This document shows, piece by piece, positions 1-6,024 of a stretch of 13,280 bases of DNA (its first letter is position 1; every line of letters starts with the position of its first letter). Source of the stretch: Gammaproteobacteria bacterium. Its GTDB lineage: Bacteria; Pseudomonadota; Gammaproteobacteria; Thiomicrospirales; Thiomicrospiraceae. The stretch is from NCBI GenBank assembly GCA_013153955.1, contig JAADDM010000191.1, positions 1 through 13,280 of the forward strand, given 5' to 3'. The position numbers and the translations under genes are program-made. The notes under the pieces were generated by a model that saw only the letters and a program-made list of their open reading frames with translations, was not told the origin of the DNA and searched no databases.

Positions 1-1
1 C

Positions 2-178
2 GCACAATCCGCAGTGGTTTGGAATCCGGGGTCAGAGATCGTGAAAGACTTTAGTGATATTGATAACGCTGCTTGGCCAGCATTTGTTTGTGTCGAATCC
101 GGTAATGTATTTGATAACCGTGTCACGATTAAGGCGGGCGAACAGCACGCCTTACACATGAAGCTCTCAAGCATATAA
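2..178 (+). CDS. D-hexose-6-phosphate mutarotase (aldose-1-epimerase family), C-terminal fragment
   Basis: Partial gene entering from the left edge; 58 codons and a TAA stop are visible. The readable protein contains VVWNPGSEIVKDFSDI, then AWPAFVCVESGNVF, then IKAGEQHALHMKLS. These match the end of the YeaD-type mutarotases: the W-N-P turn, the F-V-C-V-E strand that supplies an active-site glutamate, and a closing PGE-like strand (here AGE). Family members interconvert the alpha and beta anomers of hexose-6-phosphates in the cytoplasm. The N-terminal two thirds, including the catalytic histidine, lie outside the window, so activity cannot be judged. Downstream comes about 150 bp of AT-rich spacer with a weak inverted repeat (195-217), then a tRNA gene. 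The family call is fairly sure; the exact substrate is not. Confidence 0.82.
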   Translation, partial: AQSAVVWNPGSEIVKDFSDIDNAAWPAFVCVESGNVFDNRVTIKAGEQHALHMKLSSI

Positions 179-194
179 AATCAAATTCAATTTC

Positions 195-217
195 GCATTA
201 AAATAGTTCATTAATGC
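195..217. repeat. AT-rich inverted repeat after the mutarotase gene
   Basis: GCATTAA (195-201) and TTAATGC (211-217) are perfect inverted arms around a 9-base loop, 17 bases after the mutarotase stop. It could help end or protect that transcript. The stem is short and AT-rich and no T-run follows, so it is not a convincing intrinsic terminator. I see no confident promoter for the tRNA in the remaining spacer. Confidence 0.3.
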
Positions 218-331
218 TACGAATTATGGATAATACTCTCTGTTGATAAGAGGTATTTAAGTCAACTTTATCTCAACAAATCCCCTCTCTTTTACTGCAT
301 TATCTTTGCATTTTAGGGGCTTATTTAGTGT

Positions 332-407
332 GCGGCCATAGTTAAACTGGATATAACTGCCCCCTCCTAAGGGGCTATTCTGGGTTCGAGTCCTGGTGGC
401 TGTACCA
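332..407 (+). tRNA. tRNA-Arg (anticodon CCU)
   Basis: A 76-base cloverleaf can be folded by hand. The acceptor stem GCGGCCA (332-338) pairs with TGGCTGT (397-403), using two G-U pairs. The D arm is GTTA/TAAC with GG in the loop. The anticodon stem GCCCC/GGGGC carries loop CTCCTAA, so the anticodon is CCT at 366-368 (reads AGG). The variable loop is four bases. The T arm is CTGGG/CCTGG with loop TTCGAGT. The discriminator A and CCA (404-407) are encoded in the gene. It is followed at once by an intrinsic terminator, so it is transcribed alone or ends its unit. The tRNA 3' half is a common integration target for mobile elements, which matters because an AlpA-type gene follows. Confidence 0.93.
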
Positions 408-421
408 ATTTACGATATTCT

Positions 422-443
422 CCCGTCTAATGCGGGTTTTTTT
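422..443 (+). terminator. Intrinsic terminator of tRNA-Arg
   Basis: CCCGT (422-426) and GCGGG (432-436) form a five-pair stem (one G-U) with a five-base loop. Seven T residues follow directly (437-443). It lies 15 bases after the CCA end of the tRNA and ends that transcript before the alpA-like gene, which therefore needs its own promoter. Confidence 0.8.
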
Positions 444-585
444 ATGCCTGTAATTCAGTAAAGGTTCTATATCAAAGGCTATGCTTTCTCTAGAATTGTG
501 TAGGAAGGTCTTAAATTTTCATATTTTCTATGCGTCAATAGCTTTTAGCCAATCAAGGCTTTTCAACTATTAGGAGCTATAAATC

Positions 586-828
586 ATGAAAAACTACACA
601 CCACTAACCATGCACAACGGTACTCCCTCAATCAGATTAATCAGAATAAATGACGTTGTAAACCTGACTGCTATTTCAAAGGCACATATCTACACGCTGG
701 CAAGACAGGGTAAGTTTCCCAAAGCAAGAAAGCAGGGAGTGAACACGAGCGTTTGGCTTGAGTCTGAAGTGTTGGATTGGATTTATGAGCGTTTAGGCTT
801 AAGTTCTACGATGAGTGCAACAGAATGA
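586..828 (+). CDS. AlpA-family helix-turn-helix regulator
   Basis: 80-residue DNA-binding protein of the AlpA (prophage CP4-57 regulator) family. Residues about 15-70 form the winged-helix/MerR-like fold: RLIRINDVVNLTAISKAHIY is the typical opening, followed by L-A-R-Q-G-K-F-P-K-A and W-L-E-S-E-V-L-D-W-I, the family's usual 'GxFP ... W...EV..W' spacing. An AGGAG at 572-576 stands nine bases before the ATG at 586, which supports that start over the in-frame ATG at 610. AlpA proteins normally activate integrase/excisionase genes of prophages and islands. Here the gene stands alone, 178 bases downstream of a tRNA-Arg, with no integrase, phage gene or second att copy in the window. It is probably a leftover of, or satellite to, an integrated element. 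Its real target is unknown. Confidence 0.85.
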   Translation: MKNYTPLTMHNGTPSIRLIRINDVVNLTAISKAHIYTLARQGKFPKARKQGVNTSVWLESEVLDWIYERLGLSSTMSATE

Positions 829-880
829 GCAGGCCTGGTTGTTTTAAATGATTCATTTTTTACATTAACACTAGGTATAA

Positions 881-926
881 AAAAGCCCGTTAACCATTGC
901 TAAACGCAAGGCTAACGGGCTTTTTT
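881..926. terminator. Bidirectional terminator between alpA-like gene and rpoH
   Basis: GCCCGTTA (885-892) pairs with TAACGGGC (913-920). After one A·C mismatch the stem continues as CC/GG and then TTGC/GCAA around a five-base loop. An A-run lies before the stem and six T residues follow it (921-926), so it can end both the plus-strand alpA-like transcript and the minus-strand rpoH transcript. It starts 56 bases after the alpA-like stop and ends 33 bases before the rpoH stop. Confidence 0.88.
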
Positions 927-959
927 GGCCAAATATCTATTAAGTTATTTGGGTTAAGA

Positions 960-1832
960 TTACGCCATAAGCTGGTTTTTAAGCTTATTCAGTGCTTGTT
1001 GCTCTACTTGGCGAATTCGCTCCATAGAGACACCGTGCTCTTCTGAGAGCGCTTTTAGGCCGACCTTATCATCTGTTAACCAGCGTTTTTGTAAGATATC
1101 TTGGCTACGTGCATCTAGTGTCGCAAGGGCATTTCTCATGCGAGTCATCTCAAAATCCGCTTGATCCTGTTGCACCAGTGCCATCTCAGGGTCGGCATCT
1201 TGGCTAATTAAGATGGGAAACGTAGTGTTCTCATCGTCGTCAGCACTCATGTCAACCGGTAGATCTTTTCCGTATAGACGCATCTCCATTTCGAGTACAT
1301 CTTTACGAGTTACCCCTAGCTCTTCCGCGACACGGTCAGCATCTTGATCACCAAACCACTCAAGTGATTTTTTAGAGCTACGCAGCTTAAAGAACAGTTT
1401 GCGCTGGGCTTTGGTTGTGGCTGTTTTAACAATACGCCAGTTTTTAATCACGAACTCGTTGATTTCAGCGCGAATCCAATGAACTGCAAAGGTCATTAAG
1501 CGTACTTTTTCTTCAGGGTTGAAGCGTTTAACCGCTTTCATTAATCCTATGTTGCCTTCCTGAATAATATCACCTAGCGCAAGGCCGTAGCCATTGAAAC
1601 TACGAGCAATCGGAACGACATAGCGTAATGAGGATAGAATTAATTGGCGGGCTGCCTCTACATCTTTTTGGTAGTAAAATTTTTCTGCAAGCGCACGCTC
1701 TTCTTCAGCGGTTAATTGCTGAATATTTTTGATGGTTTGAAAATAGCTTTCTAGGTTTTTTCCCGGCACTAAATCAAAACCTGCTTGTGCTAAAACGGGT
1801 GCTGCTGTTGTGTTTTTCATTATCTCTTTCAT
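960..1832 (-). CDS. rpoH: RNA polymerase heat-shock sigma factor sigma-32
   Basis: 290-residue RpoH, close to the usual family length. Region 2 spans about 50-140, with LGDIIQEGNIGLMKAVKRFN (86-105) and the region 2.4 helix including FAVHWIRAEINEFVIKNWR (115-133). The RpoH box QRKLFFKLR (143-151), which separates sigma-32 from sigma-70 and RpoS and is linked to core binding and turnover, is present. Region 4 ends in the helix-turn-helix LKALSEEHGVSMERIRQVEQ (259-278). It directs polymerase to chaperone and protease promoters. The start at 1832 is backed by AGGAGG (1845-1840) seven bases upstream; the second ATG at 1820 would be too far from it. A perfect CIRCE operator lies 38 bases upstream of the start, suggesting HrcA repression, which is not the E. 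coli control scheme. Transcribed alone, between two strong terminators. Confidence 0.97.
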   Translation of the reverse strand: MKEIMKNTTAAPVLAQAGFDLVPGKNLESYFQTIKNIQQLTAEEERALAEKFYYQKDVEAARQLILSSLRYVVPIARSFNGYGLALGDIIQEGNIGLMKAVKRFNPEEKVRLMTFAVHWIRAEINEFVIKNWRIVKTATTKAQRKLFFKLRSSKKSLEWFGDQDADRVAEELGVTRKDVLEMEMRLYGKDLPVDMSADDDENTTFPILISQDADPEMALVQQDQADFEMTRMRNALATLDARSQDILQKRWLTDDKVGLKALSEEHGVSMERIRQVEQQALNKLKNQLMA

Positions 1833-1867
1833 GTTTGAACCTCCTAAAAGATGATCTATATTCTTTT

Positions 1868-1897
1868 ATTTTAGCACTCTTTGCAGGGGAGTGCTAA
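1868..1897 (-). promoter_or_regulatory. Candidate rpoH promoter overlapped by the CIRCE site
   Basis: On the minus strand, TTAGCA (1897-1892) could serve as a -35 element, and TAAAAT (1873-1868), five of six to TATAAT, as a -10 element, 18 bases apart. Both fall within or at the edge of the CIRCE arms, so a bound repressor would cover the promoter. Start would be near 1861, giving a leader of about 30 bases. The -35 match is only four of six, so this is an inference. Confidence 0.4.
1871..1897. promoter_or_regulatory. CIRCE operator (HrcA-binding inverted repeat)
   Basis: TTAGCACTC (1871-1879), nine bases, then GAGTGCTAA (1889-1897). Both arms and the spacing match the published CIRCE consensus TTAGCACTC-N9-GAGTGCTAA with no mismatch. 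CIRCE is bound by the repressor HrcA, whose activity depends on GroEL, and normally sits before groESL or dnaK operons. Here the only adjacent gene is rpoH, which starts at 1832 on the minus strand; no chaperone gene is in the window. A chance occurrence of 18 fixed bases is very unlikely. Confidence 0.93.
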
Positions 1898-1992
1898 TAA
1901 AAAAATCAGTTTGTTTATTTGACTTTTTTGAAGGTGATTTTATCTTTTAAACAGTTGTTTTTATTGTTCTTTTAAAGGGAGAAGGTAAACGT

Positions 1993-2040
1993 AAAAAAGC
2001 CCGTGTTTGGCGCTTGGCAAAGCGTCAAACACGGGCTTTT
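1993..2040. terminator. Bidirectional terminator after fliS
   Basis: A 17-pair stem, 1999-2015 with 2020-2036, has a four-base GGCA loop. It is flanked by AAAAAA on the left and TTTT on the right. The minus-strand fliS transcript ends here, 86 bases after the fliS stop. It also separates fliS from the rpoH promoter region. This is one of the strongest hairpins in the window. Confidence 0.9.
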
Positions 2041-2126
2041 AGGCAATGGTGTTGCAGGTGTTCTTTGAGCGTGATACGCAGAGGTCTTGGTTTGAAAGCA
2101 GTGACCTCGTTAAGCGTGAGTCTCGA

Positions 2127-2561
2127 TTATGCGTTTTCTGTTAACTGACCTGTTTCATGCATCATTTCTAGCCAAGCATCTCGTAGCTCGGTCAGAATTT
2201 CGATTGAGCTGTCTAGGTAGAATGAATCTTTTTCAAAAACCGCTTCCTGAATACTTTGATCGGCATAACGATAAAGCTCTTCAAGGTCAAATGCCAAAGG
2301 CGTTTCTTGGGTTAACGCTAAGCGGTCACGTAAGGCATCTAAGATCGTTGTCATGCGTCCAAGGTGAAACCCTTTCTCGACGAGTGCTTGGCTTTGGTGG
2401 CACACTTTTGCCATATTGCCTTTATCAACCGCGCCTTGTAGAAGGAGTAGGATGGTTTTTTTAGGGTTTTCTTTTAGGCGATCTTCAGTTTCTTGGTTTC
2501 GTTGGTACTCTTCAAGAATCGGTGCTTTTACATCTGCTGCTGCCGTATTGTTTAAAGTCAT
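2127..2561 (-). CDS. fliS: Flagellar export chaperone FliS
   Basis: 144-residue, all-helical soluble protein. FliS keeps the filament protein flagellin unfolded in the cytoplasm before export and binds its C-terminus. The family signature is visible: a conserved early tyrosine (EEY), then N-P-K-K-T-I-L-L-L-L-Q-G-A in place of the usual 'P..LI.MLY.GA', a central helix, then FDLEELYRYADQSIQEA (matching 'NL..LY.Y....L..A'), and LTELRDAWLEM near the end (matching 'LL..LR.AW'). The N-terminal segment of about 15 residues is low in conservation. AGGGG stands about eight bases before the ATG at 2561. fliS usually follows fliD; here it is alone between terminators, with a candidate sigma-54 promoter upstream, the sigma factor used for middle flagellar genes in polar-flagellated gammaproteobacteria. 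It could be a divergent second FliS copy. Confidence 0.8.
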   Translation of the reverse strand: MTLNNTAAADVKAPILEEYQRNQETEDRLKENPKKTILLLLQGAVDKGNMAKVCHQSQALVEKGFHLGRMTTILDALRDRLALTQETPLAFDLEELYRYADQSIQEAVFEKDSFYLDSSIEILTELRDAWLEMMHETGQLTENA

Positions 2562-2673
2562 GTGAGTTTCCCCTGTGCATTTAGCATATATGTTTGTGTG
2601 TTTAGCGAACTTTAAATGGCTGATTCTATTAACTGAGTCATAAACATTAAAGTTTCTCTTTTACTGGACGTAA

Positions 2674-2689
2674 AGCATAAGCCATGCCA
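2674..2689 (-). promoter_or_regulatory. Candidate sigma-54 promoter of fliS
   Basis: Minus strand, 2689 to 2674: TGGCATGGCTTATGCT. GG at the -24 element and GC at the -12 element are exactly ten bases apart, as sigma-54 requires. TGGCA is a full match to the core of the -24 box; the -12 box is ATGCT against TTGCW. The start would be near 2663, about 100 bases before the fliS ATG. Sigma-54 control fits a flagellar gene. No enhancer site for the activator was identified. Confidence 0.55.
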
Positions 2690-2821
2690 CTTTTAGATCG
2701 GATAATTTGACGGTAAGGATTTTTTGTCTAAATATAAGGGGGGGTTATTGGGTAATATCTTTTATTAACAAATACTTAGGTGTTAAGCAGCGCTGGTTTT
2801 AGGAGTGTTTTGTGGGGAGGT

Positions 2822-2873
2822 TTACTGGCCCGGTATTAAGCCAGTAAGACCTGTTACGTTGTGTGTAACAGGT
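2822..2873. repeat. Two tandem hairpins downstream of purT
   Basis: TTACTGGC (2822-2829) pairs with GCCAGTAA (2840-2847). One base later, ACCTGTTAC (2849-2857) pairs with GTAACAGGT (2865-2873). Both stems are perfect, eight and nine pairs, and start 13 bases past the purT stop on the minus strand. Neither is followed by a T-run on either strand, so they may stabilise the 3' end or act with Rho rather than be a classical terminator. Confidence 0.5.
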
Positions 2874-2885
2874 GAGGAGGGGGTC

Positions 2886-4076
2886 TTAAAATGTAATTTT
2901 GACAGCTGCAACAACTTGGTTAGCTTTATTAATCGCTTCTTCAATGGTATCGGCTCGTGCAATGGCCACACCCATTCTACGGCGACCATCAATTTCAGGT
3001 TTACCAAATAGACGGATTTGGGTATCTGGTATTGAGAGTGCCTCTGTCAAGTTAGAGAAGGCGGTCTGTGTCGAAGTGCCTGTTGGCAAAATAACGCTAG
3101 AAGCTGAGGGGCCGTGAGATTTAATGTTTGGAATGGGTAATCCCAAAATAGCCCGGGCATGTAGTGCAAACTCTGACAGGTCTTGTGACATTAAAGTGAC
3201 TAGGCCTGTATCGTGTGGGCGAGGAGAGACTTCACTAAAATAGACGTTGTCGCCTTTAATAAAGAGCTCTACGCCAAATAAACCTCGTCCTGTCTCTCCG
3301 CATAAATTATCGGTAACTTTGCGTGCAATCTCTTGAGAGCGCGCTAAGGCCGCTGGACTCATTGCACAAGGCTGCCAAGATTGGCGGTAGTCGCCATCTT
3401 CTTGATGGTGACCAATGGGTTCGCAAAAGCTAATGCCCTGTTCGTGACGGATGGTGAGCAGGGTAATCTCATAATCAAAGTCGACAAAGCCTTCAATGAT
3501 GACTCGGCCTTTACCTGCGCGGCCACCTTCTTGGGCATACTGCCAAGCATGGTCAATGTCATCAGCGCTTTTAATCACGCTTTGGCCCTTGCCTGATGAG
3601 CTCATAATGGGCTTGACCACGCACGGCATACCAATCTTTTTAATGGCAGCTTCAAAGTCTGGCTTTGTGTCTACAAACTCATAAGGAGAAGTTGGAATGT
3701 CTAAGGTTTCTGCCGCCAGGCGTCGAATGCCTTCACGGTTCATTGTCAGTTGTGTGGCGCGAGCAGTTGGTATTATTTTGACACCCTCTGCTTCAAGTTC
3801 GGCCAAAGTATCGGTTGCAATGGCTTCAATCTCAGGCACAACTAAGTGAGGTTTTTCCTGTTCAATAATTTTTCTTAGGGCTTCGCCATCTAGCATGTCT
3901 ACGACATAGCTTCGGTCTGCAACCTGCATGGCAGGGGCATTTGGGTAGCGATCGGCTGCGATGACTTCTACGCCTAATCGCTGTAGTTCAATGGCAACTT
4001 CTTTGCCTAATTCTCCCGCGCCACAGAGTAGTACGCGTGTTGCTGTAGGTGAAAATGGGGTACCGATGCTAAACAT
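2886..4076 (-). CDS. purT: Formate-dependent phosphoribosylglycinamide formyltransferase (GAR transformylase 2)
   Basis: 396-residue cytoplasmic enzyme of purine synthesis. It uses ATP and formate, through formyl phosphate, to formylate glycinamide ribonucleotide, replacing the folate-dependent PurN step. It is an ATP-grasp protein of full family length (E. coli PurT is 392). The N-terminal GAGELGK (19-25) forms the GAR-binding nucleotide fold. CVVKPIMSSSGKGQS (152-166) supplies the ATP lysine and the flexible loop. GVELFIKGDNVYFSEVSPRP (268-287) carries the two metal-binding glutamates (E270 and E282), followed by HDTGLVTL. An AAGGAG lies about five bases before the ATG. A TATAAT at 4218-4213 may be its -10 box. 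It is transcribed alone, diverging from the GGDEF gene. Confidence 0.97.
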   Translation of the reverse strand: MFSIGTPFSPTATRVLLCGAGELGKEVAIELQRLGVEVIAADRYPNAPAMQVADRSYVVDMLDGEALRKIIEQEKPHLVVPEIEAIATDTLAELEAEGVKIIPTARATQLTMNREGIRRLAAETLDIPTSPYEFVDTKPDFEAAIKKIGMPCVVKPIMSSSGKGQSVIKSADDIDHAWQYAQEGGRAGKGRVIIEGFVDFDYEITLLTIRHEQGISFCEPIGHHQEDGDYRQSWQPCAMSPAALARSQEIARKVTDNLCGETGRGLFGVELFIKGDNVYFSEVSPRPHDTGLVTLMSQDLSEFALHARAILGLPIPNIKSHGPSASSVILPTGTSTQTAFSNLTEALSIPDTQIRLFGKPEIDGRRRMGVAIARADTIEEAINKANQVVAAVKITF

Positions 4077-4212
4077 GGCATCTCCTTTGCTTAAAGGTAG
4101 TTAAGAATTTAAAGGGTCAAGGTATCGGCCGCTTAAATAAGAACTTGAGTCATTAAGGATAAATACTTTAATGAACAGGGTTTAACCAGAAGACTCGCTG
4201 AAATTGCCCCAC

Positions 4213-4218
4213 ATTATA
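4213..4218 (-). promoter_or_regulatory. Candidate -10 element of purT
   Basis: TATAAT, a six-of-six match, reads on the minus strand about 137 bases before the purT start. I see only a T-rich, poor -35 match at the expected distance, so the call rests on the -10 hexamer. It would leave a leader of roughly 130 bases. No PUR-box-like operator is obvious nearby. Confidence 0.4.
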
Positions 4219-4297
4219 CGGCATTTACAACGTGAAAAAATCTTCGCTAAAGTGAGCGACTGGTTAAGTCTCCTAAGAAAGGTATGAGGTTAGTAAG

Positions 4298-5842
4298 ATG
4301 TTAGAGCTAAGTAATGAAGTTAAATCACAGGTTAAAACAGCCACTTCTCCTGAAGTAGAGCGTTTTATGCAGTCGGATCGTTCAAGAACTCAACAGATGA
4401 TTGAGAGAGCGCCACATGCAGCCGAAGGGTTTAGCGTTAAAAAAATACTCAAAGCACTGCAAGACCGTTTTTCTCATACTGGGGACATTCCACACGAAAT
4501 TGAAGATATGATCGAAGCGCAAGTTGAGATGCGTACGCGTGAGTTATTTCGTCAAGCAAACTACGATGCTTTAACGCACCTACCTAATCGTGCTTACTTT
4601 AATGCTACGTTAGAGCAGTTGGTGACAAAAGCAAAAGAGACTGACGGACAGTTTACCCTGTTGTTTTTAGATTTAGATGGCTTTAAAAAAGTGAACGATA
4701 CCTTGGGTCATCACTCAGGAGATGAGTTGTTAAGGAATGTGAGTGCGCGCTTAATCTCTGCGGTTCGTGAAGGTGATATTGTGAGTCGCTTGGGGGGCGA
4801 TGAGTTTGTTGTCTTGCTGGCAGGCTTATCTGACAGAGAGATGACGGAGAGTATTTGTGAACGCATTATTACAGAGGTGAGTCGTGATTATTGGATTAAC
4901 CAGACGGATGTGAATATCTCAACCAGTATTGGTGTAGCGCGTTATCCATTAGATGCAAAAACGTCCGCAGAGCTGGTCGAAAACTCAGATAAAGCGCTTT
5001 ATGTTTCAAAGCAGAGCGGACGTAGTACCTACCGTTTTTATGATGAGATTAGTGTACAAAGTCCCTCTGAAGAGGGGAGTGTCGTTCAGCGTTTAGAGGT
5101 GGCTGTTCAAGCGGGAGAGGTTCATGCCTGTTTTGAACCACAAATTGATTTAGCGAGCCAGAAAATCATTGGCTCAAGTGTGACAGCCGTTTGGATGGAT
5201 TCGAGCCTTGATGATCCTTATTTAACGGGTTGGCTGGATGCGCTTAACCAGAGTCGTTGTAATCAATCCGTTGGGACTTGGTTAATTGATTCAGGTCTGT
5301 ATTACCTGCAGCAATGGCAAGCTGTGAATGCCGAGCTAATGGTCTCTATTCCCATGATTGATGCCATCTTGCAGAAGCCTAACCTTGTTCATTTTATGAA
5401 TCAACGCACCGCCTCATATCATGTCAGCCCTTCACAAATTCAGTTAGAGTTTTCTTTGCAAGTGGTTATGGAAGGCGCATATCAAGAGACTATTAATGCA
5501 CTCAGCCTAGCGGGTTACCAAATTACGGTGACAGAGATTGGTAAAGTACCATTAGATTTAGCGCACCTTAGCCAGATTAGTATTCAAGAGATTAAATTAG
5601 ATGGCGCTTGGTTGCAGGCGGCAATGATTTCAGAGCATGGGCAAAGATGGGTCAAAGCCATTATTCAAATGGCAAAAGCATTAGATGTCTGTGTGATTGC
5701 AACAGCTGTTGAAACGACTGAGCAAGCTAACGAGTTACAAGAGATGGGGTGTTTAATTGCCCAAGGATCGGCATGGTCTCAACCGCTTGATGTTGCACAT
5801 TTTTACCAAGCATTAATGGCAGAGCTGCCAGTATTCCACTAA
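4298..5842 (+). CDS. Diguanylate cyclase (GGDEF) with degenerate C-terminal EAL domain
   Basis: 514-residue soluble protein. Residues 1-80 match no domain I know and end in a helical linker. The GGDEF domain spans about 85-250: NYDALTHLPNRAYF (88-101), LLFLDLDGFKKVND (121-134), the intact signature GGDEF (166-170), and the RxxD product-inhibition site R157-EG-D160 at the standard five-residue distance. It should make cyclic-di-GMP from two GTP. The second half (about 265-505) has the length and order of an EAL domain but has lost key residues: EAL reads SVT (294-296), the DDFGTG loop reads TEIGKV (412-417), and the NxS asparagine is M348. K433, D435, E472 and QG (489-490) remain. Phosphodiesterase activity is therefore unlikely. 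GAGG lies eight bases before the ATG. No membrane segment or sensor domain is visible. Confidence 0.93.
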   Translation: MLELSNEVKSQVKTATSPEVERFMQSDRSRTQQMIERAPHAAEGFSVKKILKALQDRFSHTGDIPHEIEDMIEAQVEMRTRELFRQANYDALTHLPNRAYFNATLEQLVTKAKETDGQFTLLFLDLDGFKKVNDTLGHHSGDELLRNVSARLISAVREGDIVSRLGGDEFVVLLAGLSDREMTESICERIITEVSRDYWINQTDVNISTSIGVARYPLDAKTSAELVENSDKALYVSKQSGRSTYRFYDEISVQSPSEEGSVVQRLEVAVQAGEVHACFEPQIDLASQKIIGSSVTAVWMDSSLDDPYLTGWLDALNQSRCNQSVGTWLIDSGLYYLQQWQAVNAELMVSIPMIDAILQKPNLVHFMNQRTASYHVSPSQIQLEFSLQVVMEGAYQETINALSLAGYQITVTEIGKVPLDLAHLSQISIQEIKLDGAWLQAAMISEHGQRWVKAIIQMAKALDVCVIATAVETTEQANELQEMGCLIAQGSAWSQPLDVAHFYQALMAELPVFH

Positions 5843-5923
5843 AAACAGAACTTTAAGATTGGCCTAGTTGGGTATAAGGGGTAGGATACCTTTAATCAGA
5901 CGTATTTTTGTCTGGTGAACGGG

Positions 5924-5940
5924 TTGGTTCAAAACATGCT
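5924..5940 (+). promoter_or_regulatory. Candidate sigma-54 promoter of the PAS chemoreceptor gene
   Basis: TTGGTTCAAAACATGCT: GG (5926-5927) and GC (5938-5939) are exactly ten bases apart, and the -12 box ATGCT is identical to that of the fliS candidate. The -24 box is weaker (TGGTTC against TGGCAC). The start would be near 5951, 74 bases before the ATG. Plausible because chemotaxis and flagellar genes often share sigma-54 control, but the match is imperfect. Confidence 0.35.
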
Positions 5941-6024
5941 TGTCTTTTTATTAACTGGGCGAGTGTGTATTATGGGTCGCTTAAACCTCTTTGTCTGTTT
6001 AGAAAATCTTAAGGAAAGTTCATT

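Larger units (their letters stand above)
2562..2885. other. Intergenic region between fliS and purT
   Basis: 324 bases with no convincing gene. It holds the candidate sigma-54 promoter for fliS (2674-2689), a run of seven G residues (2738-2744) about 50 bases upstream of that promoter, and two adjacent hairpins (2822-2847 and 2849-2873) just after the purT stop. The part from 2562 to about 2660 would be the fliS leader. The remainder shows nothing I can name. Confidence 0.6.

Noticed and set aside
380..407. Possible attL core for an integrated element, with an attR further right
   Set aside because: I read the rest of the window for a second copy of the tRNA 3' end and found none; the only similar strings are the T-loops of the other two tRNAs.
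829..842. CAGGCCTGGT shared with the palindrome at 12045-12056
   Set aside because: Ten shared bases of a self-complementary core can arise by chance, and the flanks do not match; not treated as a repeat family.
2129..2464. 111-codon plus-strand open frame opposite fliS
   Set aside because: Antisense shadow of fliS: low-complexity composition, no ribosome-binding site and no recognisable domain, while the minus-strand frame matches FliS.
2738..2744. G7 run upstream of fliS as a phase-variation tract
   Set aside because: It lies about 50 bases upstream of the candidate promoter, not in a coding frame or promoter spacer, so slippage would have no clear effect.
2805..3011. 68-codon plus-strand frame over the purT 3' end
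   Set aside because: Covers the tandem hairpins and antisense purT; no family resemblance and no start signal.
5897..5914. CAGAC/GTCTG hairpin after the GGDEF gene as a terminator
   Set aside because: Only five pairs; the T-run is in the loop, not after the stem.
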